A stretch of DNA of 64,000 nucleotides from Thalassia testudinum (taxonomy: Eukaryota; Streptophyta; Magnoliopsida; Alismatales; Hydrocharitaceae), in the NCBI GenBank assembly GCA_037157565.1, contig JAZHRO010000050.1:45022001-45086000 (forward strand), read 5' to 3'. Below, in pieces: positions 23,888 to 33,783 of this stretch. Both the position numbers and the translations under genes were made by a program. The notes under the pieces were generated by a model. That model was not told the origin of the DNA, did no database searches, and saw nothing but the letters and a program-made list of their open reading frames with translations. Each line of letters begins with the position of its first letter. Positions within the stretch are counted from its first letter, which is position 1.

Positions 23888-25030
23888 ATGGCTCAGCCAG
23901 TTGAGGAAGAAAATAATCTGGAACACCAGCTCCAGCGACTCAATGACCTCTTCCAAAACTTCGTGCACCCACCACAGCGTCCTATGATGCGGGACTACTA
24001 CAATCCTGCTGCGGTGGCCATTGAGCCTCGAGTCAGAATCCCGACTGGAGGACCTGATTCCGAATTAAAGCCCAACATGATTCATGCTATACCTAAATTC
24101 CATGGGCTTAATTCTGAAGATCCCTTCCAGCACATCAAACAGCTAAAGCATCTGGCCCACACTTTTGGATCAGATGCGCAAAATCGGGATATTCTTCTCA
24201 TGAAGATGTTCTCCTTTTCTCTTATGGACAAGGCCGCCCATTGGTATCAAACTCAGACCCAGCCGATCAACACTTGGGAAGAACTTCAATCCGAATTTTT
24301 GAAAAAGTTTTTTCCCGTTGGTCGGACCAACGCCTTGCGCCATCAGATTACACACTTCACTCAACAATCAGGAGAACCTCTCCATGAGGCATGGGATCGC
24401 TTTCAGGATCTCATGAGAAAGTGCCCCCATCACGGAGTTCCTAAATGGGAACAAGTCCAATCTTTTTACCAGGGACTCCGTGAGGACATCCGCCTTTTCG
24501 TCAATGCAACTTGCGGAGGAAACATCATGGGTCAACATGAAGACACCGTATGGGAAATTCTCGAAAATATGTGCGAGAACTCCATCAACAATGACTCCAT
24601 GGGATTATTCGACAGGACGAATACCCGCGCAGCGACGAATCTTAAGGGAGCACATGAGACGCAGGGCCTGTCCGCATCAGTCGACCTGGAATTAATGGCC
24701 AGTCGATTGGACAAGGTCTCAATCATTGAAAAGAAGGTGGATGAGCTGACTCAGCACTTGCAGCAAGCCACCTCCGCGCGTAACTCCTTTGCACAACCTC
24801 CCTCCACACTGGAAACTGTGCAAAACATCCTCCACCGACCTTCCCCTGGGATGGATCCATATCCATCCCCATCTGATTCTTGGATCGGAGGATCATCCGA
24901 TCCTTTCTACACCAGCCGGGGGAACTCCATTCCCCCTTTCCCTGACTCTCAGGAGGTTCCTCAGACCTACAAGGACCTCAACGCCATCCAGAACGACCCA
25001 TTCTCCAACACTTACAACCCTGGATGGTGA
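23888..25030 (+). CDS. gag: A Gag (capsid) polyprotein part, ended by a nonsense codon
   Basis: Gag forms the virus-like particle that packages the element RNA. I chose the ATG at 23888 (MAQPVEEENN; context CACCATGGC, a strong plant start) over the upstream ATG at 23738, because B and E begin in the same way with MADQ and MANP. The retrotransposon gag domain covers roughly residues 75-200: EDPFQHIKQLKHLAHTF, FSFSLMDKAAHWYQT, EFLKKFFPVGRTNALRH, HEAWDRFQDLMRKCPHHGVP. The frame ends at NTYNPGW and TGA (25028-25030); B has arginine there (NPGWRNHPNF), so this is most simply CGA>TGA. The frame stays in register with pol. I find no CCHC zinc knuckle. About 380 residues. Confidence 0.9.
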   Translation: MAQPVEEENNLEHQLQRLNDLFQNFVHPPQRPMMRDYYNPAAVAIEPRVRIPTGGPDSELKPNMIHAIPKFHGLNSEDPFQHIKQLKHLAHTFGSDAQNRDILLMKMFSFSLMDKAAHWYQTQTQPINTWEELQSEFLKKFFPVGRTNALRHQITHFTQQSGEPLHEAWDRFQDLMRKCPHHGVPKWEQVQSFYQGLREDIRLFVNATCGGNIMGQHEDTVWEILENMCENSINNDSMGLFDRTNTRAATNLKGAHETQGLSASVDLELMASRLDKVSIIEKKVDELTQHLQQATSARNSFAQPPSTLETVQNILHRPSPGMDPYPSPSDSWIGGSSDPFYTSRGNSIPPFPDSQEVPQTYKDLNAIQNDPFSNTYNPGW

Positions 25031-25423
25031 AACCATCCCAATTTTCAGTGGGCAGGAAATTCCCAAACTCAAAGACCACCTTTTCAGTCCCGCCCACAGC
25101 CCCCTCGTCATTACCAGCCGCCTCAGCCTCGGCCCAACCCTACTTATCCATCAGGGCCAAATCAGGATCAAATGTCCCTAATCCTTCAGACTCTGGCTGA
25201 CATTCAAAAAACGAATGCGGCTATTCAAAAACAGCACAAGGACGAGCTTACTGAAGTTAAAACTCAACTGGCCCAGTTGGCAAATTCTCGCCAGCCAGGC
25301 ACACTCCCTTCCCAACCTCTTCCTAACCCAAATAACGTGCCAACCCAGAAGCGCGTTATGAATCCAAATTTAGGCCACGCTTAATGGATTTATCAGACCC
25401 CTACTGCTCCATCTCCAGACGAG
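25031..25423 (+). pseudogene. A Gag tail / Gag-Pol linker between two stop codons
   Basis: In the same frame as gag and pol. It starts with the NHPNF motif that normally follows NPGWR, is rich in P and Q, then forms a likely coiled segment (LILQTLADIQKTNAAIQKQ). A TAA at 25382-25384 breaks it; the frame is then open to the end of pol. With the TGA at 25028 these are the only two stops in about 5.5 kb. Confidence 0.8.
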
Positions 25424-28400
25424 ATGGAAGCCTCAACTTCTTATGCGGGATTTCAGCAGCAGCCACCCCTCTTACCAAACCCAAACCAGAATCAGGCCGG
25501 ATTAAATTCTGTAACAACACGTAGTGGTAAAACAACTGAAGACCCGCACTATCCAAACCACTCCAAGCCTGATAACCATGACCCTAGGATAGTTATCCAA
25601 GATACCGCTGTTCCGGATCCACAACCTGGACCTATCCTAGAAGAACCAACCAAGATCCCGTTTCCCGAGGCCTTGACCAAGGGAAAGAAGACCACCAAAC
25701 CCGTGGCCCCTGAGGAGGACCTGGTCAAGCTCTTTGAGAAGGTCCACATAAACATCCCCTTGATGGATGCAATCCGCCACGTACCAGCTTACGCACGATT
25801 TCTAAAGAATATATGTACACCCCAGCGTAAGCCGCGAACCAAGGGAGGGAGCCCAATTGTTCTGTCAGAGCAAGCCAGCTCTGTAATCCTTAGTAGACTC
25901 CCACCCAAGGCAAAAGATCCTGGGACTCCCCTGATTTCCTGTAAGATAGGTGGTACCCAATTTGATAGAGCATTGTTAGACTTGGGTGCATCCATAAACC
26001 TGATACCCACATCCTTACTTGACCATCTAGAAGAATCTGAGCTAAAACCAACCGAGGTGACATTACAATTAGCAGATCGATCTATAAAGTCACCAAAAGG
26101 GATTCTCGAGGATGTTATTGTAAGAGTGCGGGATTTCTATTTTCCAGTGGACTTTATAGTCTTAGATATGGATGCACCTGAGAACCCTAGGGATACACCA
26201 ATCATTCTAGGGAGACCTTTCTTGGCTACTGCTAGAGCCAACATCAGCTGTGAGGAGGGCCAAATAGAGCTTAAGTTTGGAGATCAAACACTGAAAATTG
26301 ATATATTTAAGGCCCAACAAGGAATTAATTGCGGCGTCATCGAACAAATTTGTGACATCAAGACTTTGGTTGATGAATCACACCTCCAGAATGACTCGAG
26401 TATGCCTCATCAACCACAGAAGGATCTTGACCCGCAAACAGAGGAGTCGAATCCAGATGTGAACAACCCAGTAACTCCCACCCTTGAACCTCACATCTAT
26501 ACTGAACCACCCGCTGCTGCTGAAAACCCCATCCTCGAACTGAAACCCCTTCCTGCTCACTTGAAATACGTCTTTTTGGGTTCTAATCAGACCCTTCCTG
26601 TGATTATCAATTCCAACCTCAGTCCTGAACAGGAATCCCGTCTGATTGTTGTCCTCCAGCAACATCGCAGAGCCATCGGATGGACTCTCGATGATTTGAC
26701 TGGAATAAGTCCCTCTTATTGTACTCATCATATCTATTCAGAAGAGGGCACACGACCTTCTCGTGAAATGCAGAGACGCTTAAACCCCAATCTGCAGGAG
26801 GTAGTGAAAAAGGAGATCATCAAGTGGTTAGATGCCGGGATCATCTACCCGATCTCCGATAGTCGTTGGGTGAGCCCAATTCAGGTCGTGCCCAAGAAGG
26901 CAGGACTCACCACTATAACGACTGAGACCGGAGAAATCATTCCTACCCGATTAGCCAACTCGTGGAGAGTCTGTATAGATTACCGCCGACTAAATTCCTC
27001 CACAAAGAAGGATCATTTCCCACTACCCTTCATTGATCAAATTCTCGAAAAACTTGCGGGAAATAGGTTCTTCTGCTTTCTTGACGGGTACTCCGGTTAT
27101 AACCAGGTGGCAATCCATCCTGAGGACCAAGAAAAGACCACGTTCACCTGCCCCTTCGGAACATACGCTTTCCGAAGGATGCCTTTCGGTCTTTGCAATG
27201 CACCCGCTACTTTTCAGCGATGCATGCTTGCCGTATTCTCAGATATGGTAGGTGATTATCTGGAAGTCTTCATGGATGACTTTTCAGTTTTCGGAGCATC
27301 ATTCGACGATTGCCTCCAACACTTGGTCCAGATACTCAGGCGGTGCATCGATGTGAATTTGGTTCTTTCCTGGGAAAAGAGCCATTTCATGGTGCCTGAG
27401 GGAATTGTCCTGGGACACTCGATTTCGGAGAAAGGTATCCAAGTGGATCGAGCTAAGGTTAATCTGATTTCTCACCTTCCTATGCCTAGCTCGATCAGGG
27501 ACATCCGTTCCTTTTTAGGGCATGTCGGTTTTTATCGACGATTTATCCCGGATTTTTCAAAAATCGCGCGCCCCCTGACCACTCTTCTCTCCAAGGATGT
27601 TCCTTTTGAAATTTCCAAGGAATGCACTCAAGCATTTGAAATCCTGCGTGACCGAGTCACCCAAGCCCCGATCCTACAGTCCCCTGATTGGTCTCAACCC
27701 TTTGAGATCATGTGCGATGCATCCGACTTCACTGTAGGAGCGGTTTTGGGGCAGAAAATTGACAGGAAACCTGTAGCCATTTACTACGCCAGCAAAACAC
27801 TCGATGAGGCTCAGCGTAACTATACGGTTACTGAGAAAGAGCTGCTAGCTGTAGTATTTGCCCTAGAAAAGTTCAGATCGTACCTTCTGGGTTCCCGTGT
27901 CATCATATACTCGGATCACACAGCTGTGAGGCATCTCCTTGCAAAGAAGGACGCGAAACCTCGATTAATCCGATGGATCTTGCTGTTGCAAGAATTTGAC
28001 CTTGAGATTCGCGACAAAGCGGGAAAGCAAAATGTGGTAGCTGATCACTTGTCCCGTCTTCCTTCTGAAATAATTGACCCTTCCGGACCCATCACTGAGC
28101 ATTTTCCCGATGAGCACCTGCTGACTATTGGTACTAGCCTTCCATGGTTTGCTAATGTAGTAAATTACTTGGCATCTCATCAGATCCCCTCCGATTGGCC
28201 GAAGGCCAAGAAAGACAAATTACGCTCCAATGCCAAGTATTACATTTGGGAAGACCCGTACCTCTTCCGCATAGGTGCCGATCAGATCATCCGGAGATGT
28301 GTCCCGGAGGGGGAATTCAACAATATCCTCTCTTTCTGCCATGACCAGGCATGCGGTGGCCATTTCGCCGGGCATAAAACCGCATCAAAAGTCCTCCAGT

Positions 28401-29434
28401 GCGGCTTTTACTGGCCCACACTGTTCAAAGACGCATACAATCACTGCAAGGCATGCAGTCGTTGCCAGACTTTGGGCAACATGAGCCATCGCGACATGAT
28501 GCCTATGCAACCGATTCTAGTATGCGAAATCTTTGATGTTTGGGGGATTGATTTTATGGGCCCCTTTCCTGTTTCGGATGGTTTCGAATACATTCTGTTG
28601 GCTGTGGACTACGTGTCCAAATGGATCGAAGCCATACCGACCCGAACCTGTGATCACAAAATCGTTCTCAAATTCATTCATCAACACATTTTCTCAAGGT
28701 TCGGGATTCCTCGTGCAATAATCTCTGATGGAGGGACCCATTTCACAAATGCTCAGTTTAGGTCACTGATGACCAAATACGGGGTGTCTCACCGAATCTC
28801 TACTCCTTACCACCCCCAAACTAATGGTCTAGCTGAGCTGTCTAATCGGGAGATCAAGAAAATCCTGCAAGTCACTGTTCGACCTGACAGGAAGGACTGG
28901 TCGTCCCGACTTCCGGAAGCATTGTGGGCCTATAGGACCGCCCACAAGACCCAATTGGGCATGTCTCCCTTTAGACTGGTGTACGGAAAGGCATGCCACC
29001 TTCCCGTAGAACTGGAGCATAAAGCCTATTGGGCAGTACGGAACTGTAATCTCGATCTTTCCAAGGCTGGGACCCACAGAAAACTCCAAATCAGCGAGAT
29101 CGATGAATTACGCCTAGACGCGTACGAGAACTCGCAAATCTACAAGGAGCGGGTTAAAGCCTTCCACGACAAACACATCTCGAGAAAGATCTTTCATCCT
29201 GGTCAAAAGGTCCTACTCTTTGATGCCCGACTAAAACTCTTCCCAGGAAAACTGAGATCCAAGTGGGTCGGACCATTTTTGGTCCGACAGGTTTTTGGAA
29301 ATGGAGCAATCGAAATCAGTCCACTCAGCCACGATTCTGAACCTTTCATCGTGAACGGTCAGAGACTCAAGCCGTTCATTGATGTAACTTCTACTGATTT
29401 GGCTGAGGCATCTTATATCCTCCTTTCCCCTTGA
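25424..29434 (+). CDS. pol: A Pol polyprotein: protease, reverse transcriptase, RNase H, integrase
   Basis: An uninterrupted 1336-codon frame with every enzyme needed to copy and insert the element. The first residues are the Gag tail (TTRSGK at 32-36). Aspartic protease: DLGAS at 186-190 and ILGRPFL at 261-267. Reverse transcriptase: [11 protein letters not shown] from 482, [11 protein letters not shown] near 514-524, [10 protein letters not shown] 552-561, [18 protein letters not shown] 581-598, catalytic FMDD 616-619. RNase H: D765, E804, D831 and D874 as the acidic set. Integrase: zinc residues H980, H984, C1011, C1014; catalytic D1043, D1102 and E1138 with 35 residues between the last two; [16 protein letters not shown], typical of Athila, from 1181; KWVGPF near 1280. 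All catalytic residues are present. Athila polyproteins are normally one Gag-Pol frame, so expression here would need read-through of two stops. Probably defective in cis, though the enzyme part looks whole. Confidence 0.95.
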   Translation: MEASTSYAGFQQQPPLLPNPNQNQAGLNSVTTRSGKTTEDPHYPNHSKPDNHDPRIVIQDTAVPDPQPGPILEEPTKIPFPEALTKGKKTTKPVAPEEDLVKLFEKVHINIPLMDAIRHVPAYARFLKNICTPQRKPRTKGGSPIVLSEQASSVILSRLPPKAKDPGTPLISCKIGGTQFDRALLDLGASINLIPTSLLDHLEESELKPTEVTLQLADRSIKSPKGILEDVIVRVRDFYFPVDFIVLDMDAPENPRDTPIILGRPFLATARANISCEEGQIELKFGDQTLKIDIFKAQQGINCGVIEQICDIKTLVDESHLQNDSSMPHQPQKDLDPQTEESNPDVNNPVTPTLEPHIYTEPPAAAENPILELKPLPAHLKYVFLGSNQTLPVIINSNLSPEQESRLIVVLQQHRRAIGWTLDDLTGISPSYCTHHIYSEEGTRPSREMQRRLNPNLQEVVKKEIIKWLDAGIIYPISDSRWVSPIQVVPKKAGLTTITTETGEIIPTRLANSWRVCIDYRRLNSSTKKDHFPLPFIDQILEKLAGNRFFCFLDGYSGYNQVAIHPEDQEKTTFTCPFGTYAFRRMPFGLCNAPATFQRCMLAVFSDMVGDYLEVFMDDFSVFGASFDDCLQHLVQILRRCIDVNLVLSWEKSHFMVPEGIVLGHSISEKGIQVDRAKVNLISHLPMPSSIRDIRSFLGHVGFYRRFIPDFSKIARPLTTLLSKDVPFEISKECTQAFEILRDRVTQAPILQSPDWSQPFEIMCDASDFTVGAVLGQKIDRKPVAIYYASKTLDEAQRNYTVTEKELLAVVFALEKFRSYLLGSRVIIYSDHTAVRHLLAKKDAKPRLIRWILLLQEFDLEIRDKAGKQNVVADHLSRLPSEIIDPSGPITEHFPDEHLLTIGTSLPWFANVVNYLASHQIPSDWPKAKKDKLRSNAKYYIWEDPYLFRIGADQIIRRCVPEGEFNNILSFCHDQACGGHFAGHKTASKVLQCGFYWPTLFKDAYNHCKACSRCQTLGNMSHRDMMPMQPILVCEIFDVWGIDFMGPFPVSDGFEYILLAVDYVSKWIEAIPTRTCDHKIVLKFIHQHIFSRFGIPRAIISDGGTHFTNAQFRSLMTKYGVSHRISTPYHPQTNGLAELSNREIKKILQVTVRPDRKDWSSRLPEALWAYRTAHKTQLGMSPFRLVYGKACHLPVELEHKAYWAVRNCNLDLSKAGTHRKLQISEIDELRLDAYENSQIYKERVKAFHDKHISRKIFHPGQKVLLFDARLKLFPGKLRSKWVGPFLVRQVFGNGAIEISPLSHDSEPFIVNGQRLKPFIDVTSTDLAEASYILLSP

Positions 29435-29474
29435 GCTTATTGCGCCCAGCCGATGGCGTAAAACTCAGCGCTTA

Positions 29475-29490
29475 ACGGGAGGCAGCCCGT
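29475..29490 (+). other. Post-pol hairpin of A
   Basis: ACGGG and CCCGT pair around AGGCAG, 41 bases after the pol stop. The equivalents in B (36691-36708) and D (63409-63426) have other stem sequences that still pair. Confidence 0.6.
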
Positions 29491-29689
29491 CATTCTCTTT
29501 GAAAACCTGAAACTTGTTCCGACACCTTTTTGCACTCAAAGTTCACCCTTGTAGACAGCCGACCCCACCTCAGATGCTTGCATCTGGGATTAGAAATCGT
29601 CCGCAAAAATTCAACCCAACCCATCCACTCATCCAAATTTCTGTCTTAAGGAATGAACTAAGTTAAATAAAAACCCCCTAGGTTACAAT

Positions 29690-29720
29690 GAGGACATTGC
29701 AAATCTTAGGCATGGGGGGG
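29690..29720 (+). other. Internal polypurine-like motif of A
   Basis: GAGGACATTGCAAATCTTAG then GCATGGGGGGG. The second half matches the true polypurine tract at 30987-31000. Equivalent motifs: B 36772-36801, E 47849-47880, D 63525-63555. Confidence 0.65.
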
Positions 29721-30410
29721 TATGGAAGTGCAAAACTTGTAAGAAAAGGTTTCAAACAAAAAAATTCACATATGACAAAAACACCATAAAAATTAAAAAA
29801 AAATTTTTTCGAAAAAGAATAAGAGGAAAAGAGGAGAAGGAAATTTTGTGAAGGAGAAAAGAAACAAAATGAAAAAGGAGCACAAAAATTAAGAGAAAAG
29901 GTGATAGTCATTAGTAAGGAACTAAGGAATTAACCTAAGTTCTAGACCTCATTCAAGAAAATAACTGAAAAGTGCATAATGAGATTAGTAAGAACGCAAA
30001 CCTTAGGCATTCTTGAATAGACTCTTAGTACCCATTAAGATCTAGACACTCCTCAAGAGGTTGAGGAAAATGAAAAGCTGAAGTATTAGGTCTAAGGCTT
30101 CTGGAGTATTTGGCCTCGTTAACTAATTTTTGGTTTACGGGACTCAGTAACCTAAGCACCCTAACCTCACACACAGCCTGGTTCAGTAAGCGTAAAAATC
30201 AGAATCACGCAGAAACATCACAAAATTCTGAAAAGAACACCTAGAATAGGAGCGGCCGATCAACACAAGTTGATTTGGACGAGTTCTCAGCGCGGAGAGG
30301 CGGGAAATCCCCTCGAAGATGCGTAACAAAATATCATCTCCTCGGTGCTTGTTTCTTAGGATATTTACATATCCTACTGGGGGCATGTAAGCACTCTGCT
30401 GGTTCAGATT

Positions 30411-30565
30411 CCATGGATGGCATTATCTCGAAGTGTCAATTGCCAGGGTCTGGATTCGGCCACGGAACACCATGGATGGGATTATCTCGAAATCTCAATA
30501 GCCAGGGTTCCGGGGGTTGCCATGGGCGGTGCTATCTCGAAGCATCGATCGCCAGGAACCCTTGA
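30411..30565 (+). repeat. Three imperfect tandem units
   Basis: Units begin at 30411, 30470 and 30520 with CCATGG, and each continues with ATTATCTCGAA or CTATCTCGAA and a GCCAGG near its end. Spacing 59 and 50 bases. Not seen in the other elements of the window. Confidence 0.75.
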
Positions 30566-30962
30566 GGATTGATGATGGGAGCAAGGAATCTGATACAGAC
30601 CGTGTTGAAAAGCCAATCCTAGGCTAGAACTAAAAAGAAAAAGAGAGAGAAAACTCTCCAAACAGAAAAACTTTCTATCTCTCTCTTACAAACGCACTGC
30701 GAACTGAGCCAGGGCTAAAATCATTTCAAGCACGGGTGCTTTAACCACAAAGTCCAATAAACCTTAGGTTAGTTCTTGTGGACCTTAAAAACCTTTGCTA
30801 GAGACTGAGGCTAAGGCTAGACAGATTTGGATCTTGATTGGTACTAGAGTACCTTTTAGGTCTATGGTCAGCATTCTAACCTAATCTAAGCTTAAATCAA
30901 AAAGCACTTATCTAAAGCTATTAAGAACTTCATGGTCTAGAACAAGGGTTGAAACCTTAAGT

Positions 30963-31000
30963 TTTTGCTAAGGGACTAGCAAAAGCTAGGCATGGGGGTA
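30963..31000 (+). promoter_or_regulatory. A hairpin and polypurine tract before 3' LTR
   Basis: TTTTGCTA (30963-30970) pairs perfectly with TAGCAAAA (30977-30984) around AGGGAC; the polypurine tract TAGGCATGGGGGTA (30987-31000) follows and abuts the LTR. The tract primes second-strand DNA synthesis. Confidence 0.85.
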
Positions 31001-33778
31001 TGATGAGAACCTCATCATGAGCCATAACTAGCTCATTTTGACCCAATACAAAGGATAAAAGCTCCTACATAACTCAAGGAAAGGCTTAACTCAGAGAATT
31101 CTGAGTTTAAGGAGAAAACAAGTCATAAGGGGTAAAAATGCAATTTTACCAGTATAATCTGCATACAAGGTAATTCAGGGTCCAAACATAGGTCAAAGCA
31201 ACTTAATAAGAATAAAAGTGGGATGAGATGATCTAGCAAGGGCTACAGCAATTCCAAGGAACTAAATGATAATCTGTAACCCTAAACAACCCACTTCAAT
31301 TCACGAGGTTCGAGGCAAAGTAAAAATAGAATAAACCCTCTAAAATTCATAGAAAAATAATCTCTAGGGTTTAGAACCATCAATTTGGCCTTCAGAACCC
31401 ATGTTGACCTACATTGAGAACCATGCCCAATTAATAACATAATCTGGGTTTTCGCATAAATTGACCGGTCAAACAAGGTTTAATATAGAAATAAAATTCA
31501 CCATCAGATTCCTTAGGTCCTAATTAATCATGTATAAAAACTTGAGCCTAAGAAGAAACCTCCTTGACCGACTTTACACTTTGGTCCTCATATATTTACT
31601 TTTTGGCCCTCAACTTTTGAACCGTCGCATTTTTGCCCCTAACTCTCCTTCGTTCTTTGCATTCAGGTCCCCCCTGCAAAACCGGCCAGCACCATGCTCC
31701 GGCGACCTTGCGCGGAGCATGGCGCCGCGCAGGGTGAGGGGGAAAGCCTGGCAAGTAAACCAGGGGTGCCCTGCGTTGTCAGCCGTCGCAGGGACACCCC
31801 CCCTGGTCGCTGTAGCCCACCATACCGGCCGTACGAACGCACGGACGGTATGGGTTTTCGTCTCCGGCCATCCTCCGGCGAGGGAGACACGTCGTCTCCC
31901 TCCGCCTCCCTCCCTGTTTTGATCCCTATAAATACCCCCCGTTGCTCCACAGGCCGGGGCAGCTCGGATCTGACGGAGAAAATCCCCAACTTTCCTCCCT
32001 TCTCTCTCCGGCAGACGCTCACCAGCTCCGGCGGTTCCTCCCCCTCCTCCTCTTCGCTCTGCCGCAATACCAGCAGCAGAGACTTCCTCCCCTGTCTTCC
32101 CGCGCCACGCCGTACCCAGCTGGCACCTCTCCGGCTCTCTGCTCGCCGCCGCCTCCTTCCCTAAGCATCTTCTTCTCCGGCGACAGTCGATACGACTGTC
32201 GCCCTACTGCTCCCCCTTCGTCCCTGCAAGTAAGTTAGAACTACTTCCCTTCTTCTCCTCTTTCTTTCCCCGGTTTCAATTTGTTCAATTAAGCCCTCGA
32301 CCGACCCTGACCATCGTCACCCCCTTCGACTCCGGCCACCCTCCTGCGAGATGTTCCCATCGCTCCACAGCCTCACACACCTCGCCGACCCTCACCGAAC
32401 CTCCGCCTCATCACACTGAGCACCCCCCACCCCTCCACTGCCACTCCACACCTCCGTAACGCTCCCCCGAACAAACCCATTCCTCCGGTTGCAGTCCAAC
32501 CTAGGGCTGCCGCCAGACACCACCTTGCGGCCTGCCGCGCAGCTCCTCACCTTCGCCGTGCCACGGCGAAGGTTCCCCAGTGGTTTGATCAGGCCGAGAG
32601 GCCATATTCGTGTCCGACAGGTTTTGAGGTTCGACCGCCATTAACGCACATTGAAGCAGCTTCTCCCGCGCTCCAGGCTTGAGGACTCCAGGTCTCCAGC
32701 TGCTGCGGAGTACGGGGAGTCTTGCGAAGGCAGCCAGCCAGCAACCTACGCAAATCGAAGCCGCAGCTGCAGAAGCCAGGCCGCGGTCTCCCAGCAGGCG
32801 CACGCGAGGAAAGGTCTGCGTTTAGTCCCACATCGGTAAGCCTCACAACCTTTCCACTGTTTAAATTGATTTTGTGCACTAGCCTTACTGCCTCAGCACA
32901 CGGGGTGAGGTCCCCTTTCACCCGCCCGGTTACCCGGTCTCGTCCGCGCTCACGCCCCGCGGACCTGACCCGACCCGACTTAGACTGACCTGCACTCCTC
33001 GCCCACCACGCACGCCGGTGGGCCTGGACCCAGACCTGACCCGAACCCGATTACCCGGCAGCTCTGGGAGAGATTTCCCAAGAGTGGTTTCAGAGAGAGA
33101 GAGACGCGGGGGGGAGAGGGTAGAGTAGGTTTTGTTCTCTGACGTAAGCTCTGAAGTGTGCAGGCACAGGTGAAGAAGAAGAACCGCGGAAGAAGAAGGA
33201 AGCTGAGGGAGACACTGTAGCAACAGGCAGTTTAAGTCGTCTGATTTGGAAATCAGACGACGTCCTGAAGGGAAAAGAAGAAAGAAGGAGGGGCGACGTC
33301 CTGACTGAAAAAGAAAAGAAGAAAGAAGGAGGGAGATCTGAAGAACAACAGAAGAAGGCGAGGCAGAGGAGAACACAAAAGAACAAGGGAAGAACTGAAA
33401 GAAGAAAAACAAAGAAGAAAGAAGAAGATCTGAAGAAAGACAGAAGAAAAAGGAGGAGTAGGAACAGCTGGAAGAAGAAGAAGAGCATCACCATTGCAGA
33501 AGAAAGACATCACCTCTGCAGACAAAGAAGAAGAAGATCTGAGACGAGGAGAAAACAAAGAGAAAAGAAGACAACAAATTCTTTCCCTCTCTCTTTCTTT
33601 ATTTTTGTAAAAGAAACATGTATATCTCTAGAATACAACTTGCTCCCTGAGTTCGACCTCGGGAACTCTTTTATTTTCCGAGTAAAAAAAATTATATTTG
33701 AAATGTTGGCAATAACTGGCTATACTACAACGCTAAAACAATAAAACCCGGTTATCTCTCGAAGCCACCGTCTCATTA
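31001..33778 (+). repeat. A 3' LTR (2778 bp, full length)
   Basis: Starts TGATGAGAACCTCATCATG, ends TCTCATTA. It keeps the promoter block missing from the 5' LTR, with TATAAATA at 31927-31934. The block CTTCGCCGTGCCACGGCGAAG near 32550-32571 is itself a near-perfect inverted repeat. Open frames inside are not genes. Confidence 0.93.
31927..31934 (+). promoter_or_regulatory. TATA box in A 3' LTR
   Basis: TATAAATA in CCCTATAAATACCCCCC. Present in the 3' LTR and A' but absent from the 5' LTR of A. If active it would fire outwards into the rest of B. Confidence 0.7.
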
Positions 33779-33783
33779 GAGGC

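Larger units (their letters stand above)
29435..30962 (+). other. A post-pol non-coding region (no env-like gene)
   Basis: About 1.5 kb with no long frame. It holds the hairpin ACGGG-AGGCAG-CCCGT (29475-29490) just after the pol stop, the internal polypurine-like motif (29690-29720), a purine-rich stretch (29810-29905), and three imperfect tandem units (30411-30565). Some Athila members have an env-like gene here; this copy does not. Confidence 0.8.
20624..33778 (+). mobile_element. A: recent, nearly intact Athila-like LTR retrotransposon (13.2 kb)
   Basis: Ends TGATGAGA...TCTCATTA; target duplication GAGGC at 20619-20623 and 33779-33783. Order: 5' LTR, perfect tRNA-Asp primer site, leader, gag, pol (PR-RT-RH-IN in one frame), 1.55 kb non-coding region, hairpin plus polypurine tract, 3' LTR. 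The two LTRs differ by about eight substitutions by eye where both exist, so the insertion is recent and younger than B, whose gag it splits. The 5' LTR has a 720-bp deletion removing the TATA box and a 125-bp tandem duplication. Confidence 0.95.

Noticed and set aside
25028..25030. TGA between gag and pol as programmed read-through
   Set aside because: The B homologue has arginine at this place, the change is a CpG transition, and a second stop follows at 25382; a mutation is simpler. Kept only as an alternative.
30411..30565. Three repeated units as a CRISPR array
   Set aside because: Plant retrotransposon context, imperfect units, unequal spacing and no spacers of constant length.
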